Assembly: GCA_963773835.1 (NCBI GenBank)
Contig: CAVZCQ010000001.1
Location: 1,302,001 to 1,366,000 of the forward strand
Direction: 5' to 3'
DNA from: JOPF136 sp963773835
GTDB lineage: Bacteria > Acidobacteriota > Terriglobia > Acidiferrales > UBA7541
Length of the DNA stretch: 64,000 nucleotides
This document shows positions 1 to 8,654 of the stretch, piece by piece (position 1 is the stretch's first letter; every line of letters begins with the position of its first letter). Both the position numbers and the translations under genes were made by a program. The notes beneath the pieces were generated by a model, which did no database searches, had not been told where the DNA came from, and was given only the letters and a program-made list of their open reading frames with translations.

Positions 1-1007
1 ACCTGTCCCAGAAACTCCGCGTCCGCCTCGCTGAACGCCCCCGGCCGCCGGTCCAGCAGGTGCAGCACACCCAGTTTCCGCTCTTCCCGCATCAGCGGCA
101 CAAAACAGCCGGATTGGAATCCCTCCTGCGCGTTGATCCGCGCGGCCTCCCGGTGAATGGCTGCTGGCGGTGCCGCAAAAATCACCGGACGCCCCGAACG
201 CAGCGCGCTCCCCGGGCTCGAACCCTCCACCGGCAGCACCATTTCCTCCTGCAAGTATCCCCGCCCGTCCGGGAAATCCAGTCCGTGAATCCGCAGCGTC
301 TCGCCGGATTCGTCCGGCAGCGAAAGGCATGCCGCGTGGCATTGCATCGCCGCGCGCACGCTCGCCGGGATGGCCCGGAATAGTTCCGCCAGCGACAGGT
401 TCGACACCACCGCATTGTTCACATCCAGAAGCAGCTTCAGCCGGTCCCGCTCCCGCGTCACCTGTTGTTCTAAACCCCGCGCTTCCTGATAATTCAGCGC
501 GTTCTCCACTGCCACCGCCACCTGGTCCGCCACTTTCTGCAGGAACTTCAGATCGTCTGCCGAATACGCCCCCGGCTCCCGGCTCCCCAGGTTGAACGCG
601 CCCAGCCGCCTCCGCGGCGTCGTCAGCGGCAGCCCGCACGACGAGCGCACATCGTATCGCCGCATCCGCTGGATTCGCGGGTCCTCGGGCGAGGCCTTCT
701 CCACGTCTTCCACGACAAATCTCTCCTGATTTCGCCAGATCCACGCCGAGGCCGATTCCTCCATCGGCACTTCCATTCCGGGCTGAAACGCCAGGCCCTC
801 GCCCTCCAGCGTGTGCAGCCGCATCACGTCACGCTTCTCGTCGTGCAGCATCAACGTCAGGTACTGAAACCGGATCAGAGGATGCAGCAGCGGCGCGAGA
901 TTGCTCAGCAGTTCGTCCAGTGTCCGGTGAGATGCGATTACCTGCGCGATTTCCAACAGCGCCGAGTAACGGTCCGGAGACGATGGTGCCATTCTCGCTG
1001 TGGACAT
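1..1007 (-). CDS. GAF-domain regulator, N-terminal part (probable FhlA-like sigma-54 activator), runs off the left edge
   Basis: Reading the minus strand from an ATG at 1007 gives 335 uninterrupted codons to the window edge. The start has a strong Shine-Dalgarno (AGGAGGGAG) just upstream, at about 1009-1020. Two GAF-like sensor domains follow each other. The first (about residues 15-165) contains DVMRLHTLEGEG, MEESASAWIW and CGLPLTTPRRRLGAF. The second (about 185-335) ends at the edge in CFVPLMREERKLGVLHLLD. This tandem GAF arrangement and wording is typical of acidobacterial FhlA-like NtrC-family activators, where an AAA+ domain and a Fis-type HTH would follow. Those output domains lie outside the window, so a GAF histidine kinase or cyclase is still possible. 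The gene is divergent from the aldo/keto reductase. Confidence 0.75.
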   Translation of the reverse strand, partial: MSTARMAPSSPDRYSALLEIAQVIASHRTLDELLSNLAPLLHPLIRFQYLTLMLHDEKRDVMRLHTLEGEGLAFQPGMEVPMEESASAWIWRNQERFVVEDVEKASPEDPRIQRMRRYDVRSSCGLPLTTPRRRLGAFNLGSREPGAYSADDLKFLQKVADQVAVAVENALNYQEARGLEQQVTRERDRLKLLLDVNNAVVSNLSLAELFRAIPASVRAAMQCHAACLSLPDESGETLRIHGLDFPDGRGYLQEEMVLPVEGSSPGSALRSGRPVIFAAPPAAIHREAARINAQEGFQSGCFVPLMREERKLGVLHLLDRRPGAFSEADAEFLGQ

Positions 1008-1301
1008 CTCACTCCCTCCTTTCCGCCCTTCGTCCGGTTTCCGGGCCTCGCCCGCCACCGAACGCTGTCGAACTCCTGTCGAAGACTCGACAGCAGGCCG
1101 CAGTATCTCCTATTCGCACCGCCCTCTGCAACCCCGCTCCCCCCTCTAACCTCCACATTCTTTTTCGCTTATTGCAACGTCGCGGCCACCCGCCAGGATG
1201 GCGTCCGAATTGCCATGCAGTCGAGTGCACGGACCACGAATCCAAACGCCAACCATGGACTCGCGGTCCTCTGATCGCAACAGCGAGGGGGTAAATTCCC
1301 A
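1008..1301. other. Divergent intergenic region
   Basis: This 294-bp gap separates the GAF regulator (minus) and the aldo/keto reductase (plus). It should hold both promoters and holds both ribosome binding sites (about 1009-1020 on minus; GAGGGGG near 1284-1290 on plus). There is a short T-rich patch near 1160-1170. I see no convincing sigma-54 (GG-N10-GC) or sigma-70 box and no clear operator. Confidence 0.4.
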
Positions 1302-2279
1302 ATGGAACGGCGAAAGCTAGGGAACAGCGATCTCGAAATCACCAGGCTGGGTGTAGGTGCCTGGGCCATCGGCGGTGGCGGCTGGAATTTCGGCTGGGGC
1401 GCGCAGGACGACGCCCAGTCCATTCGCGCCATTCAGGCCGCCCTCGACGCCGGCATCAATTGGGTGGACACCGCTGCCGTATACGGCCTCGGTCATTCCG
1501 AAGAAGTTGTGGCCCGCGCGCTCGTAGGACGCAGTCCCCGCCCCTACGTGTTCACCAAGTGCTCCATGGTCTGGGGCGCCGACCGCGTCATCGGCCATTC
1601 CCTTAAAGCCGCCTCCCTCGCCCGCGAATGCGAAGCCAGTCTCCGCCGCCTCAAAGTGGACACGATTGACCTCTACCAAATCCACTGGCCCGACCCCGAT
1701 CCCGATATCGAAGAAGGCTGGATGGAGCTGGCTCGCCTCAAAGAGCAGGGAAAAGTCCGCTGGATCGGCGTCTCCAATTTTGACGTCGAGCAGATGAAGC
1801 GCGCCGCGGCCATCGCTCCCATTACCTCCCTCCAGCCGCCCTACTCCCTGCTGCACCGCGACATTGAAGCCTCCGTTCTGCCCTATGCCGCGCGACAGGG
1901 CATCGGCGTCATCGTCTATTCGCCCATGGCTTCCGGCCTGCTCAGCGGCAAAATGACTCGCGAGCGCATCGCCGCCATGCCGCCCGACGACTGGCGCAGC
2001 CGCCACGCCAATTTCCGCGAGCCGCTGCTCTCCCGCAATCTGCGCATCGCCTGCCTGCTCCGTGAAATCGGCGGCCGCCACGGGCGCTCGGCGGGCGAAG
2101 TGGCCATAGCCTGGACTTTGCGCCATCCGGCCGTCACTGCCGCCATTGTGGGCGTGCGCACGGCAGACCAGGTCGCGGGCATCCTCGGCGCCGCGGACCT
2201 CAACCTGTCCGCGCAGGAAGTTTCCGAGGTCGAAGGGGCGTTGAAGCTCGAAGGCGCCATGGCGGGAGCTCCGCGATGA
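1302..2279 (+). CDS. Aldo/keto reductase
   Basis: NADPH-dependent oxidoreductase of the aldo/keto reductase superfamily, 325 residues, the usual length for a soluble TIM-barrel member. The catalytic tetrad can be placed as Asp56 and Tyr61 (NWVDTAAVYG), Lys86 (YVFTKCSM) and His128 (DLYQIHWPDPD). The C-terminal SLQPPYSLLHRDIE and VGVRTADQV segments match the cofactor-binding end of the AKR11/AKR12-like general stress enzymes. GAGGGGG sits about 11 nt before the ATG. It is followed after 90 bp by the first RND permease on the same strand, so it may be the first gene of that operon or separately transcribed. The substrate cannot be deduced. Confidence 0.93.
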   Translation: MERRKLGNSDLEITRLGVGAWAIGGGGWNFGWGAQDDAQSIRAIQAALDAGINWVDTAAVYGLGHSEEVVARALVGRSPRPYVFTKCSMVWGADRVIGHSLKAASLARECEASLRRLKVDTIDLYQIHWPDPDPDIEEGWMELARLKEQGKVRWIGVSNFDVEQMKRAAAIAPITSLQPPYSLLHRDIEASVLPYAARQGIGVIVYSPMASGLLSGKMTRERIAAMPPDDWRSRHANFREPLLSRNLRIACLLREIGGRHGRSAGEVAIAWTLRHPAVTAAIVGVRTADQVAGILGAADLNLSAQEVSEVEGALKLEGAMAGAPR

Positions 2280-2322
2280 GCTGCCGCGCGGGCTCGCCGC
2301 TGTAACATTGGAGCGGGTTCCC

Positions 2323-2341
2323 TCCGGCAATTTCGGCCGGA
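2323..2341 (+). promoter_or_regulatory. Inverted repeat before the first RND operon
   Basis: TCCGGC, a 7-nt loop, then GCCGGA (2323-2328 and 2336-2341), about 30 bp before the permease start. It could be an operator half-site pair, an attenuator or a weak hairpin terminator for the aldo/keto reductase; there is no T-tract. Confidence 0.3.
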
Positions 2342-2369
2342 TGGGAGCCGGGGGCAGGATCGGCACACT

Positions 2370-5300
2370 ATGTGGATCGTTCGTCTGGCGCTAAGACGGC
2401 CGTACACCTTCGTGGTGTGCTCGATCCTTCTTCTCATCTTGGGCGTTTACGTCATTCTGGTCACACCAAAAGACATCTTCCCGAACATCAACATTCCCGT
2501 CGTCAGTGTGCTCTGGAACTACGAAGGTCTTTCCGCCCCGGAAATGGCCAACCGCATCGTCTTCAACAGCGAGCGCTCCGCCACCACCACGGTCAACGAC
2601 ATCGAGCATGTGGAATCCCAATCCCTCAATGGCCGCGCTCTGGTGAAGTTGTTTTTCCATCCCAACGTGAAGATCGACATGGCCGTGGCCCAGGTCACCG
2701 CCATCTCCCAGACGATCCTGCGCGGACTGCCCCCCGGCGCCACTCCGCCGCTGGTCATCGTCTATACCGCTTCGAGCGTCCCCATCCTGCAAGTGGGGCT
2801 CTCCGGCCAGGGCATGTCCGAGCAGCAATTGTTCGACCTCGGTGTGAACACCATTCGCACCCGGCTGGTCACCGTGCCTGGCGTCGCCATTCCCTATCCC
2901 TATGGCGGAAAGCAGCGCCAGATTCAGGTGGACCTGGATTTTCACGCTCTTCAGGCTAAACAATTGTCCCCGCTCGATGTCGTCAACGCCCTCAGCGCGC
3001 AGAATCTGATCCTTCCCGCCGGCACCTCCAAGATCGGCCCGTTTGAATACAACGTGGAGCTGAACGGCAGCCCCCAGACCGTCGCCGAGCTCAACGACCT
3101 GCCCATCAAATCTTCCAACGGCGCCACCATTTACATCCGCGACGTCGCTCATGTCCGCGATGGTTTCCCCCCGCAGACCAACATCGTCCGTGTCAACGGC
3201 CAGCGCGCCGCGCTCATGACCGTCCTGAAATCCGGCTCCTATTCCACGCTGGACATCGTCTCCGGCGTCAAAGACATGCTGCCCAGCATCGCCGCCGCCG
3301 TCCCTCCCAATCTCCAGATGCATCCGCTCGCCGACCAGTCGTTGTTCGTGCGCGCCGCCATCGACGGCGTCGTGCGCGAAGCCCTCATCGCCGCCAGCCT
3401 CACCGGCCTCATGATCCTGATTTTCCTCGGCAGTTGGCGCAGCACTCTCATCATCGCCATCTCCATTCCCCTCTCCATTCTCGCCTCCATCATCGTCATC
3501 AGCGCCCTCGGGGAAACCATCAACATCATGACCCTCGGCGGCCTCGCCCTCGCCGTCGGCATCCTCGTCGACGACGCCACTGTCGAAATCGAGAACATCA
3601 ACCGCAATCTCGCCCTCGGCAAAGAAACCGAGCAGGGAATCCTCGACGGCGCTCAACAGATTGCCGTCCCCGCCTTCGTCTCCACTCTCAGCATCTGCAT
3701 CGTTTTCGTCCCCATGTTTTTCCTCACCGGGGTCGCCCGCTATCTCTTTGTGCCCCTCGCAGAAGCTGTGGTCTTCGCCATGCTCGCTTCCTACCTCCTC
3801 TCCCGCACTCTCGTCCCCACCATGGCCAAATACCTTCTCCGCGGGCACGTTCATGCCGAGCGTCTCTATGTCACCGTGGGGAAGAACTGGCTTTGGAACC
3901 TGCAGATCCGCTTCGAGGTCGCCTTTGAGCGTCTGCGCGCCCGCTACCACGACCTGCTCGCGGCCTGCATTGCCTCCCAGCGCTCTTTCGCACTGGGTTT
4001 TCTCGGGTTCTGCCTGGCCTCCTTTGCGCTTCTGCCCTGGCTCGGTCAGGATTTTTTCCCTTCCGTGGACAGCGGCCAGTTCAAACTTCACCTCCGCGCC
4101 CACACCGGAACCCGCATTGAGGAAACCGCCGACCTCTGCGACCGCGTCGACGCCGTCATTCGCGAGACGATTCCCCCGCGGGAACTCGGCAGCGTGATCG
4201 ACAATATCGGCCTCCCTTACAGCAGCATCAATCTCTCCTATTCCAACTCCGCGCCCATCGGCCCCGCCGATGCCGACGTCCTCGTCAGCCTCAAGCCCGG
4301 CCACCGGCCCACCGCCGAGTTCGTCCACGACCTTCGTTTGCGTTTGAACGAGCGCTTTCCCGGTGTCTCCTTCTCCTTCATCCCCGCCGACATCGTCAGC
4401 CAGATCCTGAATTTTGGTCTGCCAGCGCCCATTGACGTCCAGGTCGTCGGATTCAACCTGATCGCCAACCGCGTCTTCGCCGATCAATTGCTCGACCGCC
4501 TCAAACAGATTCCCGGCACGGTGGACATGCGCGTCCACCAGGCTTTCAACGCCCCAAAACTCGATATCAAGCTGGACCGCACCCTCGCCAGCAACGTCGG
4601 CTACACCGCCCGCGACGCCGCCAGCGACCTTCTGATTTCTCTCAGCGGCAGCTTCCAGACCTCTCCCACCTTCTGGCTCGACCCGAAAAACGGCGTGAGC
4701 TACAGCATCACCGCCCAGACGCCCCAGTACCGCATGAATTCTCTCCAGGACATCAACAACATCCCGCTCACCGGCTCCGGTCGCGCCCGCCCTGAAATCC
4801 TGGCCAGCCTCGCCTCCATCCGCCCCGGACAGGAAATGGCCGTCGTCTCCCATTACGACATCGCACCGGTCATCGACATCTACGGCAGCGTGCAGGGCCG
4901 CGATCTCGGCGGCGTAGCCTCGGACATCGACGGTGAACTGGCCAAATTCCGTTCCGAGCTGCCTCGCGGCTCCCGCCTCATCGTCCGCGGCCAGATCCAG
5001 ACCATGCGTTCCTCCTTCATCGGCCTGCTCGGCGGCCTCGTTTTCTCCATCGTTCTCGTTTATCTCCTCATCGTCATCAATTTTCAGTCCTGGCTCGACC
5101 CGTTCATCATCATCTCCGCCCTCCCCGCCGCCCTCGCCGGTATCGTCTGGATTCTCTTCGTCACCAGCACTACCGTCAGCGTCCCCGCTCTCACCGGCTC
5201 GATCATGTGCATGGGCGTGGCCACGGCAAACAGCATTCTGGTCATCAGTTTTGCCAAGGAGCAGTTGCGCGGCGGCCACGAGGCCGGCGACGCCGCCCTC

Positions 5301-5528
5301 CAGGCCGGCTTCACGCGATTCCGCCCCGTCATCATGACCGCCCTGGCCATGATCATTGGCATGTTCCCCATGGCCATCGGCATGGGCGAAGGCGGCGAAC
5401 AGAACGCCCCGCTCGGACGCGCCGTGATTGGCGGCCTGATTTTCGCTACCATCTCTACATTGTTCTTCGTCCCCGTCGTATTCAGTTGGATTCACGGCTG
5501 GCGCCAGCGCCAGGGGAGTGTGGCCTGA
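2370..5528 (+). CDS. RND efflux permease (AcrB superfamily, variant proton relay)
   Basis: Inner-membrane proton-driven exporter, 1052 residues, normal for an RND permease. An N-terminal transmembrane helix (about 10-32) leads into the first periplasmic pore region. TM4 carries the Asp pair of the proton relay at Asp401-Asp402 (GILVDDATVEIEN). In TM10 the stretch GVATANSIL replaces the AcrB SAKNAIL motif, so the relay lysine (AcrB Lys940) is Ala953 here. The two other permeases in this window keep the lysine. The next genes encode its adaptor and outer-membrane channel, 45 bp downstream. The substrate is unknown; the KTD/ATAN-type TM10 resembles a branch distinct from classical multidrug AcrB. 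A weak G-rich ribosome binding site (GGGGGCAGGA) precedes the ATG. Confidence 0.93.
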   Translation: MWIVRLALRRPYTFVVCSILLLILGVYVILVTPKDIFPNINIPVVSVLWNYEGLSAPEMANRIVFNSERSATTTVNDIEHVESQSLNGRALVKLFFHPNVKIDMAVAQVTAISQTILRGLPPGATPPLVIVYTASSVPILQVGLSGQGMSEQQLFDLGVNTIRTRLVTVPGVAIPYPYGGKQRQIQVDLDFHALQAKQLSPLDVVNALSAQNLILPAGTSKIGPFEYNVELNGSPQTVAELNDLPIKSSNGATIYIRDVAHVRDGFPPQTNIVRVNGQRAALMTVLKSGSYSTLDIVSGVKDMLPSIAAAVPPNLQMHPLADQSLFVRAAIDGVVREALIAASLTGLMILIFLGSWRSTLIIAISIPLSILASIIVISALGETINIMTLGGLALAVGILVDDATVEIENINRNLALGKETEQGILDGAQQIAVPAFVSTLSICIVFVPMFFLTGVARYLFVPLAEAVVFAMLASYLLSRTLVPTMAKYLLRGHVHAERLYVTVGKNWLWNLQIRFEVAFERLRARYHDLLAACIASQRSFALGFLGFCLASFALLPWLGQDFFPSVDSGQFKLHLRAHTGTRIEETADLCDRVDAVIRETIPPRELGSVIDNIGLPYSSINLSYSNSAPIGPADADVLVSLKPGHRPTAEFVHDLRLRLNERFPGVSFSFIPADIVSQILNFGLPAPIDVQVVGFNLIANRVFADQLLDRLKQIPGTVDMRVHQAFNAPKLDIKLDRTLASNVGYTARDAASDLLISLSGSFQTSPTFWLDPKNGVSYSITAQTPQYRMNSLQDINNIPLTGSGRARPEILASLASIRPGQEMAVVSHYDIAPVIDIYGSVQGRDLGGVASDIDGELAKFRSELPRGSRLIVRGQIQTMRSSFIGLLGGLVFSIVLVYLLIVINFQSWLDPFIIISALPAALAGIVWILFVTSTTVSVPALTGSIMCMGVATANSILVISFAKEQLRGGHEAGDAALQAGFTRFRPVIMTALAMIIGMFPMAIGMGEGGEQNAPLGRAVIGGLIFATISTLFFVPVVFSWIHGWRQRQGSVA

Positions 5529-5573
5529 CGTGCGCCCCGCGCTCAGGCGATCGGAACCGGACCGGAGAGATTG

Positions 5574-6779
5574 ATGGAATCGCAACACAACGACGCCCCC
5601 CATAGCGCGCCGCGCCCCACAAGCAGCGGCGGCCGCGGCCGCTTCGCCCTCTGGCTCGCCGCGTTTTTCGCCGGCGTGGCCATTGTCGTTGCCGCGGGCA
5701 TCATCCCACGGCTGAATTCGCGCGCCGCCCTGCGCTCTGAGACCACTCAGCTCGCCACTCCTGCCGTCTCCGTCGTTCGCCCCAAGCTCGGCCAACCCGC
5801 TCAGGAAATCGTCCTCCCCGCCACCATCCAGCCCTGGACCGACGCTCCCATCTACGCCCGCACCAACGGCTACCTCCGTCGCTGGTACGCCGACATCGGC
5901 GCCCAGGTCCATTCCGGCCAGCTCCTCGCCGAAATCGATACGCCCGAAGTGGACCAGCAACTCCGCCAGGCCCGCGCCGATCTCGCCACCGCCAAAGCCA
6001 ATTTCGACCTCGCCGGCATCACGGCTGCTCGCTATCGCGACCTCCTCAAAACCGAATCCGTCTCCAAGCAGGACGCGGACAACGCCCAGGGCGATTTCGA
6101 AGCCAAGCGCGCCATCGTCCAATCCGCCGAAGCCAATGTCCGCCGCCTCGAAGAGCTGCAATCCTTCCAGAAGATTTACGCCCCATTCGACGGCGTCATC
6201 ACCGCGCGCAACATCGACGTCGGCGCCCTCATCGACGCGGGAAGCAGCGGCGGCCCTGCCCGCGAACTCTTCCATCTCGCCGCCACCCGCCGCCTCCGCG
6301 TGTACGTCAACGTTCCCCAGCAATACTCCCAAGCTGCACGCCCCGGCCAGACCGCGGAGCTCCGCCTGTCCGAATTTCCCGATCGGCAATTCACTGCCAC
6401 CCTCATCAATACCGCCAACTCCATAGACACCTCCACGCGCACTCTCCTCGTCCAGTTCGAGGTCCAGAATCCCTCCGGCCAGCTCCTTTCTGGCGCCTAT
6501 GGCGAGATGCACCTGAAGCTCGCCTCCGACCATCCCACCTACCTGCTGCCCGTCAACACGCTCCTGTTTCGTTCCGAAGGCCTGCGCGTGGTGGCCGTGG
6601 GCCCAGGAAGCAAAGCGGTTCTCATTCCCATCACGCTGGGCCGCGATTTCGGCAACGAAGTGGAAGTCGTTTCCGGCCTGAACGGCGAAGAGCAGTTGAT
6701 CACAGACCCGCCCGACTCCATCGTCGAGGGCGAGGTTGTCCGCATCGTCCCTGCCGGCCAGTCGCAGGAGAAGCCATGA
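5574..6779 (+). CDS. RND periplasmic adaptor (HlyD/MFP family)
   Basis: Membrane fusion protein linking the permease before it to the outer-membrane factor after it, 401 residues. One N-terminal anchor helix (about 20-42, FALWLAAFFAGVAIVVAAG) is followed by the barrel-sandwich half-motif TNGYLRRWYADIGAQVHSGQ, an alpha-hairpin (about 125-185), the second half-motif (IYAPFDGVITARNIDVGALI) and C-terminal beta-barrel and membrane-proximal domains. I chose ATG 5574; an in-frame TTG at 5571 is equally compatible with the GGAGAG at about 5564. Its stop overlaps the next start by 4 bp (ATGA), so the two are probably translationally coupled. Confidence 0.93.
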   Translation: MESQHNDAPHSAPRPTSSGGRGRFALWLAAFFAGVAIVVAAGIIPRLNSRAALRSETTQLATPAVSVVRPKLGQPAQEIVLPATIQPWTDAPIYARTNGYLRRWYADIGAQVHSGQLLAEIDTPEVDQQLRQARADLATAKANFDLAGITAARYRDLLKTESVSKQDADNAQGDFEAKRAIVQSAEANVRRLEELQSFQKIYAPFDGVITARNIDVGALIDAGSSGGPARELFHLAATRRLRVYVNVPQQYSQAARPGQTAELRLSEFPDRQFTATLINTANSIDTSTRTLLVQFEVQNPSGQLLSGAYGEMHLKLASDHPTYLLPVNTLLFRSEGLRVVAVGPGSKAVLIPITLGRDFGNEVEVVSGLNGEEQLITDPPDSIVEGEVVRIVPAGQSQEKP

Positions 6780-8383
6780 TTCCCCAGCCCCGCTCCGTAC
6801 GGGCTCTCCCGAATCCCGAGTATTCGGGACGGCATGCCGCGCGCCGCTCCGTAGGGGCGTTGCTCGCTGCGTCCCTCCCTGTTCGCGCTCAACTCCCTGC
6901 GCCCCTCGGTCGTACCTCCATCCGCGCCATCCTCTTCCCATCCATGTTTCTGGCTGTGCTGCTCCTCGCCTCCGCCTGCACCGTCGGCCCGGACTACAAA
7001 CGCCCCGCCGCCACTGTCCCCGCGGCTTACAAAGAGGACTCCAACTGGCGCCCCGCCCAGCCCAGCGACACTTCCATCCGCGGAAAGTGGTGGGAAATCT
7101 TCAACGATCCCGCGCTCAACGCCCTCGAGGAACAAATCAACGTCTCCAACCAGACGCTCAAGGCTGCGGAGGCCCAATTTCTCCAAGCCCGCGCCGCGAT
7201 TCGCTTCTCTCGCGCGGGTTTCTACCCCGTCCTGACTGTTTCTCCGAGCGCGTCCCGCACTCGCGATTCCGGCAATCAGCCATTCGCCGGATCGTTTTCG
7301 AAGGGTGTCACCCAGAATGATTTCACAATTCCCTTCGACTCCTCCTACGAGCCGGACGTCTGGGGCCGCGTGCGCCGCACCGTGGAAAGCGCTCGCGCCG
7401 GCGCGCAAGCCAGCGCCGCCGACCTGGAAACCGTTCGCCTCAGCCTCCACGCCGAGCTGGCACTCGATTATTTTCAGGCCCGAAACCTGGACGCCGAGAT
7501 CGATCTGCTCAACTCCACCGTAACCGCCTACCGCAGGGCACTGGAGCTGACCCAAAGCCGTTATCAGGGCGGCGTGGCCTCGCAAGTGGACGTGGCCCAG
7601 GCCAAAACGCAGCTCGAGACCACCCGCGCTCAGGCCATCGATCTCCAGGTCGAGCGCGCACAGCTCGAGCACGCCATTGCCGCTCTCATCGGCAAACCCG
7701 CCTCCGAGTTCACCCTTCCCGTCGCGCCGCTGGCCACCCGGCCTCCCCCAATTCCCACCGGTCTTCCTTCCCAGTTGCTCGAGCGCAGGCCCGACATCGC
7801 GGGAGCCGAGCGCCGCATGGCCGTCGCCAATGCCAATATCGGCGTGGCCCGCTCCGCCTATTTTCCGCTCATCGGACTGAACGTCGACGGCGGCTTTAAC
7901 AGCAAGGTAATCAGCACGCTCATTCAGGGCCCCAGCAGTTTCTGGTCCGTCGGCGTGGCCGCTCTCGAGACGCTCTATGAAGGCGGCCAGCGCCGCGCTG
8001 TCTCCGAGCAGGCACGCGCCGCCTACGACCAGACCGTGGCCACCTACCGCCAGTCCGTCCTCACCGCGATTCAGGAGGTCGAAGACAATTTGGCCGCTCT
8101 GCGCATCCTCGAGCTGGAGGCGGCGACGCAGCGTGACGCCGTGGATGCCGCGGAACATTCCGTGGCCCTTTCCAACACCCGCTATCGAGGTGGAGTTACC
8201 TCCTATCTCGAGGTGACCACCGCGCAGAGCATTGCGCTCATCGACGAACGCGTCGCCGTCCAAATTCAGGGCCGCAGGATGACTGCCTGTGTCCTGCTCA
8301 TCAAAGCTCTGGGGGGTGGTTGGGACGCGGCCTCGCTGCGCAATCTGGCTTCCAGTCCCGCGCCTCCCGCCGCAACCCCCTAG
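6776..8383 (+). CDS. RND outer-membrane factor lipoprotein (TolC/OprM, NodT type)
   Basis: Trimeric outer-membrane channel of the first efflux system, 535 residues from the ATG that overlaps the adaptor stop. A lipoprotein signal (lipobox LASA-C, Cys68) followed by TVGPDYKRP is the family hallmark, and two outer-membrane-efflux repeats follow (GKWWEIFNDPALNALE; LLERRPDIAGAERRM). The signal peptide proper begins at about Met57 (ATG 6944). The 56 residues before it are an odd Pro/Arg-rich extension encoded by a repeat-like stretch that holds a perfect inverted repeat at 6807-6829. Either translation starts at 6776 with a long leader, or really at 6944, which lacks a visible ribosome binding site. 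It is clearly paralogous to the channel at 16374-17921. Confidence 0.92.
   Translation: MIPQPRSVRALPNPEYSGRHAARRSVGALLAASLPVRAQLPAPLGRTSIRAILFPSMFLAVLLLASACTVGPDYKRPAATVPAAYKEDSNWRPAQPSDTSIRGKWWEIFNDPALNALEEQINVSNQTLKAAEAQFLQARAAIRFSRAGFYPVLTVSPSASRTRDSGNQPFAGSFSKGVTQNDFTIPFDSSYEPDVWGRVRRTVESARAGAQASAADLETVRLSLHAELALDYFQARNLDAEIDLLNSTVTAYRRALELTQSRYQGGVASQVDVAQAKTQLETTRAQAIDLQVERAQLEHAIAALIGKPASEFTLPVAPLATRPPPIPTGLPSQLLERRPDIAGAERRMAVANANIGVARSAYFPLIGLNVDGGFNSKVISTLIQGPSSFWSVGVAALETLYEGGQRRAVSEQARAAYDQTVATYRQSVLTAIQEVEDNLAALRILELEAATQRDAVDAAEHSVALSNTRYRGGVTSYLEVTTAQSIALIDERVAVQIQGRRMTACVLLIKALGGGWDAASLRNLASSPAPPAATP
6807..6829. repeat. TCCCGAAT...ATTCGGGA palindrome (copy A)
   Basis: Perfect 8-bp arms around a 7-nt centre, followed by CGG. 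Two related elements lie at 44214-44229 and 44304-44319. All share the form TCCCGA - short spacer - TCGGGA. This copy lies inside the N-terminal extension of the outer-membrane factor, next to a near-direct repeat (CGCTCCGTACGGG and CGCTCCGTAGGGG on either side). Confidence 0.6.
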
Positions 8384-8562
8384 CCGGCCGTGCCAGCCGG
8401 TGGATGGGCGCAGCAGCGCATGCCGTCGGCGCGCGGTGCGTCGGGAAAACGGATATCATGGGGCTGCCGCGCCGCAGGTCGCGCGGGAGGGGAAGGGAAA
8501 CTCGAGCGCTTTTCATGACGTCCTACTTTTATCGTGCTGCGGTATCCCGGCCCAACAGCCGC

Positions 8563-8578
8563 GCCACACGCGTGTGGC
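8563..8578. promoter_or_regulatory. Perfect 16-bp palindrome, candidate operator
   Basis: GCCACACGCGTGTGGC is its own reverse complement. It lies 77 bp before the adaptor start of the second efflux operon, in the 271-bp gap 8384-8654. The length and position suit a dimeric regulator such as a TetR, MarR or LysR type, but no such regulator gene is in the window. The rest of this gap holds no supported gene; the ribosome binding site AAGGAG is at 8642-8647. Confidence 0.5.
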
Positions 8579-8654
8579 CGTGGGCAGACCACAGTCCATC
8601 ATTATTGAAACGCGGCGACGCTTTCCGCGGAATGCAATCCTAAGGAGCGCGTGA

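Noticed and set aside
2391..6941. A 1516-codon open frame antisense to the first efflux operon
   Set aside because: High GC and third-position bias leave long antisense frames. Its composition is Gly/Asp/Glu-rich without any domain, and the plus-strand genes are clear RND components.
8384..8654. Open frames between the two efflux operons
   Set aside because: Short, overlapping and without domains; the region is better read as the promoter of the second operon.
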